8,758 nucleotides of DNA from Desulfobacterales bacterium (GTDB lineage Bacteria > Desulfobacterota > Desulfobacteria > Desulfobacterales > BuS5). Within the stretch, counting starts at the first letter, position 1. Every line of letters starts with the position of its first letter. The notes under the pieces were generated by a model. It saw only the letters and a list, made by a program, of their open reading frames with translations, was not told the origin of the DNA and ran no database searches. Location of the stretch: NCBI GenBank assembly GCA_020056865.1, contig JAGVGX010000185.1, positions 1-8,758 of the forward strand, read 5' to 3'. Shown piece by piece: positions 6,158-8,758 of the stretch. The translations under genes were made by a program, and so were the position numbers.

Positions 6158-6167
6158 TCACATGTGA
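6158..6167. promoter_or_regulatory. Palindrome TCACATGTGA with adjacent half-site
   Basis: A perfect 10-bp palindrome, followed by a further GTGA at 6171-6174 to make GTGATACGTGA. GTGA/TCAC half-sites are used by CRP/FNR-type regulators, but the half-site spacing here is not the standard N6. On the minus strand a weak TAGTCA-N18-TATAAC promoter spans it. Treat as a possible operator only. Confidence 0.3.
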
Positions 6168-6450
6168 TACGTGACTAAACTTTCCATGGTTATTTTTTTA
6201 AATACGATACAGTTGTGTTTCAAGAAGAAAAAATAAGGGGTTCGCATTTTTCTGGGCGTTTAGCATGTAAACTCAAAGAGCTTGGCCGGTTGCCGTTTGG
6301 ATCTTGACTGTTCGTTGTTTGCCAGAAAAAATAATTAGGAAAAAATCGGTGCAAGGTTAACATAACAATTCCATGCGTAATTGCTCACATAAGAATAACA
6401 TGTCATGGCAATAAGCAGACAGCGCAGACCTGCATGTCTCGAATTATTTT

Positions 6451-6476
6451 ATGATACATCCGTGTATCATGATACA
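6451..6476. repeat. Two overlapping perfect palindromes (TGATACA boxes)
   Basis: ATGATACA-TCCG-TGTATCAT (6451-6470) is a perfect dyad with 8-bp arms. Its right arm is also the left half of TGTATCATGATACA (6463-6476), a perfect 14-bp palindrome without spacer. Three alternating copies of one heptamer result, an arrangement suggesting cooperative binding by a dimeric regulator. A weaker dyad ATTGC-TTGGT-GCAAT follows at 6476-6490. It lies some 230-260 bp after the iron-sulfur subunit gene and 420-440 bp before the 69-aa gene, far from any identified promoter. Confidence 0.6.
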
Positions 6477-6708
6477 TTGCTTGGTGCAATTCAAGTGGAA
6501 TATTCAGGTGAATACAGGGTATATATCGAGTGTATATGCTTAAAAAAATGCCATATGACCATGTATTCCAAATTATTTTACATAAGTAGGAACCAGTGAC
6601 AGCAACATCCCGTAGGTGAGTGAGCTTGACGTGAGTATAGAGTTATCCATGAACATGTTTTTAAGTGAAATAACAAGCGTTTGATATCCCAAGTGAATAA
6701 GGGCGGGA

Positions 6709-7476
6709 CTATTTTTTTACAGTTGAAAAAAATCCGGCTTTTATAAATTCTCGATTCAATCGGGCAATATTTGATATGGAAATTTCCTTGGGGCATTCTG
6801 CTTCGCATTCTTTTTCATTTGAACAGTTGCCAAATCCGAGCTTGTCCATTTCCTTGATCATGGATATAACGCGCTGGGCTGCTTCTGGTTTCCCTTGAGG
6901 AAGCAGCGCCAGATGTGATACTTTAGCGCCGACAAACAGCATGGCTGAAGCATTGGGACAAGATGCAACACATGCCCCGCAGCCAATACAGGCGGCAGCA
7001 TCCATGGCAAGTTCAGCATCTTCATGGGGAACGGGGATGGCGTTGGCATCTTGAGCATTTCCTGTATTCACCGAAATATACCCTCCGGCCTGGATCAGCT
7101 TATCAAGCGCACTGCGGTCCACCACCAAATCCTTGATAATATTAAACGCTTTGGCACGCCATGGCTCAATGACGAGGGTAGAGCCATCAGAAAAATGTCG
7201 CATGTGAAGCTGGCACAGGGTTGTCCCCTTTTCAGAACCGTGGGGACGTCCGTTGACCACACTTCCGCAAGTTCCGCATATTCCTTCCCGGCAATCATGA
7301 TCAAAGGCAACGGGTTCCTTGCCATCCAACGTCAATTTCTCATTAATTACATCGATCATCTCAAGAAAAGACATGTCAACCGATATATCTTTTGCCTGGT
7401 AAATTTCAAAGGCCCCTTTGGCATCGGATGTCTGTTGTCGCCATATTTTAAGCGTCAGGTTTATGGTTTTGGTCAC
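6709..7476 (-). CDS. sdhB: Succinate dehydrogenase/fumarate reductase iron-sulfur subunit
   Basis: A complete 255-aa iron-sulfur subunit. The N-terminal plant-ferredoxin-like domain binds 2Fe-2S through C62, C67, C70 (CREGICGTC) and C88. The C-terminal domain has C163-x2-C166-x2-C169-x3-C173-P and C218...C224...C228-P, the cysteines for the 4Fe-4S and 3Fe-4S clusters. It relays electrons between the flavin of the A subunit and the quinone site of the membrane anchor. Sequence style and A-B order fit the type-B enzymes of Geobacter, Bacteroidetes and sulfate reducers. Direction (succinate oxidation or fumarate reduction) cannot be read from sequence, so frdB is equally suitable; oxidation fits a complete-oxidiser lifestyle. 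The start is GTG at 7476-7474, overlapping the A-subunit stop as GTGA, with AAAGGAG at about 8 bases. Confidence 0.95.
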   Translation of the reverse strand: MTKTINLTLKIWRQQTSDAKGAFEIYQAKDISVDMSFLEMIDVINEKLTLDGKEPVAFDHDCREGICGTCGSVVNGRPHGSEKGTTLCQLHMRHFSDGSTLVIEPWRAKAFNIIKDLVVDRSALDKLIQAGGYISVNTGNAQDANAIPVPHEDAELAMDAAACIGCGACVASCPNASAMLFVGAKVSHLALLPQGKPEAAQRVISMIKEMDKLGFGNCSNEKECEAECPKEISISNIARLNREFIKAGFFSTVKK

Positions 7477-8758
7477 TTGTAACTCCTTTGAGCTAATTTT
7501 ACGTGTTCAAATTTAAGAGGTTCCTTGTGTAAAACAGGATCTTTATCTTTACCTGCAAATTCCCATACAGAAACGTGTGAATAGTTTTCATCGTCACGCT
7601 TTGCTTCGTTTTCTTCGGTCTGGAATCCTTCATTAAAATGACCACCACAGGATTCCTGCCGATTCAGTGCATCGACAACCATAAGTTCGGAGAACTCAAA
7701 AAAATCAGCCACTCTTCCTGCTTTTTCAAGACTTTGGTTTAATTGACTTGCAGACCCTGGAACAAGAACATTTTCCCAGAACTCGCCCCTGAGATTTTGA
7801 ATCAGTGTTTTGGCTTTTTGTAGCCCTTCATTATTTCTTGCCATTCCGCAGTGATCCCACATAATAAGCCCCAGCTCACGATGGAAATCATCAACCGTTC
7901 GCTTACCTTTTATGGAAAGCAGTTTGCTGGCAAATTCTTTTGCTTCTGTTGTAGCTGATTTAAAAGCATCATGGCTTGTTGAAACATCATCTTTTGTAAT
8001 GCCTGATATATATCCTCCAATTGTCTGCGGAAGGACAAAATATCCATCCGCCAAACCCTGCATTAGCGCACTTGCACCCAATCGATTTGCTCCGTGATCG
8101 GAAAAGTTCGCTTCTCCTATGGCAAAAAGACCAGGAATTGTAGTCATTAAATTATAATCAACCCACAGCCCGCCCATGGTATAATGTACAGCAGGATAAA
8201 TCATCATGGGTGTTTTGTAAGGGTCATCTCCGGTGATTTTTTCATACATTTCAAACAGATTGCCGTATTTTTTTGAAATTACGTCCTTGCCGTCTCTTTT
8301 AATGGCATCGGCAAAATCAAGATATACAGCAAGCCCTGTTTCTCCAACACCTTTGCCCATATCGCATACTTGTTTTGCATTTCTCGATGCAACATCTCTG
8401 GGGACTAGATTCCCGAAACTTGGGTATTTTTCTTCAAGATAGTATTCTCTTTCAGACTCGGGAATTGCAGATGGATTTCGTTTATCTCCTTTTTGTTTGG
8501 GCACCCACACCCGCCCATCATTTCGCAAGCTTTCACTCATTAACGTAAGTTTGGATTGGTACGTGCCATGAACCGGTATGCATGTTGGATGTATTTGAGT
8601 AAAACAGGGATTGGCAAATCCAGCACCTTTTTTATAAGCTCGATATGTAGCTGAAACATTGCATCCCATAGCATTGGTTGACAGAAAAAAGACATTGCCG
8701 TAGCCGCCTGTTGCAAGAACCACAGCGTCTGCTGCATGGGTTTCCAACTCGCCATTAA
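7473..8758 (-). CDS. sdhA: Succinate dehydrogenase/fumarate reductase flavoprotein subunit (5' end outside window)
   Basis: The C-terminal 427 residues of the catalytic subunit; roughly 210 residues, including the N-terminal dinucleotide-binding motif and the FAD-attaching histidine, lie beyond the right edge. The frame continues upstream of the TTG at 8747 (NGELETH...), so that codon is internal and not the start. Visible landmarks, numbered from the first whole codon, are [12 protein letters not shown] (12-23), the substrate-binding HPT (56-58), PRDVASR (119-125) with the likely active-site arginine, [10 protein letters not shown] (191-200) and the FAD-binding [16 protein letters not shown] (214-229). 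It interconverts succinate and fumarate on the membrane-bound complex. An sdhC-type cytochrome b anchor gene is expected upstream, as in C-A-B operons of this type. The TGA stop overlaps the B-subunit GTG. Confidence 0.95.
   Translation of the reverse strand, partial: NGELETHAADAVVLATGGYGNVFFLSTNAMGCNVSATYRAYKKGAGFANPCFTQIHPTCIPVHGTYQSKLTLMSESLRNDGRVWVPKQKGDKRNPSAIPESEREYYLEEKYPSFGNLVPRDVASRNAKQVCDMGKGVGETGLAVYLDFADAIKRDGKDVISKKYGNLFEMYEKITGDDPYKTPMMIYPAVHYTMGGLWVDYNLMTTIPGLFAIGEANFSDHGANRLGASALMQGLADGYFVLPQTIGGYISGITKDDVSTSHDAFKSATTEAKEFASKLLSIKGKRTVDDFHRELGLIMWDHCGMARNNEGLQKAKTLIQNLRGEFWENVLVPGSASQLNQSLEKAGRVADFFEFSELMVVDALNRQESCGGHFNEGFQTEENEAKRDDENYSHVSVWEFAGKDKDPVLHKEPLKFEHVKLAQRSYK

Larger units (their letters stand above)
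6034..6708. other. 675-bp intergenic region, dyad-rich, no supported gene
   Basis: I find no open frame with a ribosome binding site and a plausible product on either strand. From right to left it holds a stretch after the iron-sulfur subunit gene without an obvious intrinsic terminator, the overlapping palindromes at 6451-6476, a GC-richer patch at about 6236-6345 bounded by the arms TTTTTCTGG (6247-6255) and CCAGAAAAA (6322-6330), a possible plus-strand promoter TTGACT-N17-AAAAAT (6304-6332), then the palindromes and sigma-54-like site before the 69-aa gene. It separates the dehydrogenase operon from the sulfite reductase cluster. A small RNA or remnant of a mobile element in the middle is possible but unproven. 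Confidence 0.6.

Noticed and set aside
6405..6599. 64-codon plus-strand open frame in the large intergenic gap
   Set aside because: No Shine-Dalgarno sequence before its ATG, composition unlike a typical protein, and it runs through the palindromes at 6451-6476.
6600..6708. Intrinsic terminator for the dehydrogenase operon
   Set aside because: I looked for a GC-rich stem followed by a T-run on the minus strand and found only weak pairings; termination may be Rho-dependent or further downstream.
6578..6808. 76-codon minus-strand open frame
   Set aside because: Out-of-frame with and overlapping the 3' end of the iron-sulfur subunit gene; no ribosome binding site and no recognisable domain.
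7024..7482. 152-codon plus-strand open frame
   Set aside because: It lies wholly over the iron-sulfur subunit gene on the opposite strand, has no family resemblance, and the minus-strand frame has all expected cluster cysteines.
8745..8747. TTG as start of the flavoprotein subunit
   Set aside because: The frame is open to the window edge and the residues before it (NGE) fit the family, so the gene simply continues beyond the window.
1..8758. CRISPR array, tRNA, rRNA, transposase, replication origin
   Set aside because: No regularly spaced repeats, cloverleaf-like sequence, rRNA segment, transposase motif or DnaA-box cluster was seen anywhere in the window.

Overview
The window looks like chromosomal DNA of a low-GC, anaerobic, Desulfobacter/Desulfobacula-like sulfate reducer (Desulfobacterota). 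This rests on gene content: a small assimilatory-type sulfite reductase, a flavoprotein with an iron-sulfur-flavoprotein cysteine motif, a PAS sensor with extra cysteines, and a type-B succinate dehydrogenase/fumarate reductase. The lineage is inferred; no rRNA or other marker is present. Every gene I can support lies on the minus strand, so transcription runs from right to left.

Layout from right to left (5' to 3' for the genes): (a) 8758-6709, the 3' two thirds of the flavoprotein subunit and the complete iron-sulfur subunit of succinate dehydrogenase/fumarate reductase, overlapping by GTGA. (b) 6708-6034, a 675-bp gap with no convincing gene but rich in dyads: overlapping palindromes at 6451-6476, a perfect 12-bp-arm inverted repeat at 6117-6142, a 10-bp palindrome at 6158-6167 and a near-consensus sigma-54 element at 6087-6101. 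(c) 6033-1134, seven closely spaced genes: a 69-aa unknown protein, the small siroheme sulfite reductase, a DUF4037 nucleotidyltransferase-like protein, an atypical SDR/epimerase, a five-repeat TPR protein, an iron-sulfur flavoprotein-like protein and a UspA-type stress protein. Gaps are 28-63 bp except for 100 bp before the flavoprotein gene, where an internal promoter is possible. (d) 1133-832, a 302-bp gap with a good sigma-70-type promoter (TTGCTT-N17-TATAAT). (e) 831-1, a receiver-only response regulator overlapping (ATGA) a PAS-domain sensor that runs off the left edge.

The succinate dehydrogenase genes belong to central carbon and respiratory metabolism. The sulfite reductase cluster is the unusual part: a sulfite/nitrite-reducing enzyme grouped with a possible flavin/FeS electron-transfer protein, a stress protein and three proteins (DUF4037, SDR, TPR) with no obvious link to sulfite chemistry. 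Co-transcription and a shared role in redox, sulfite or nitrite stress are inferences. The regulatory and sensor regions were read by eye only.
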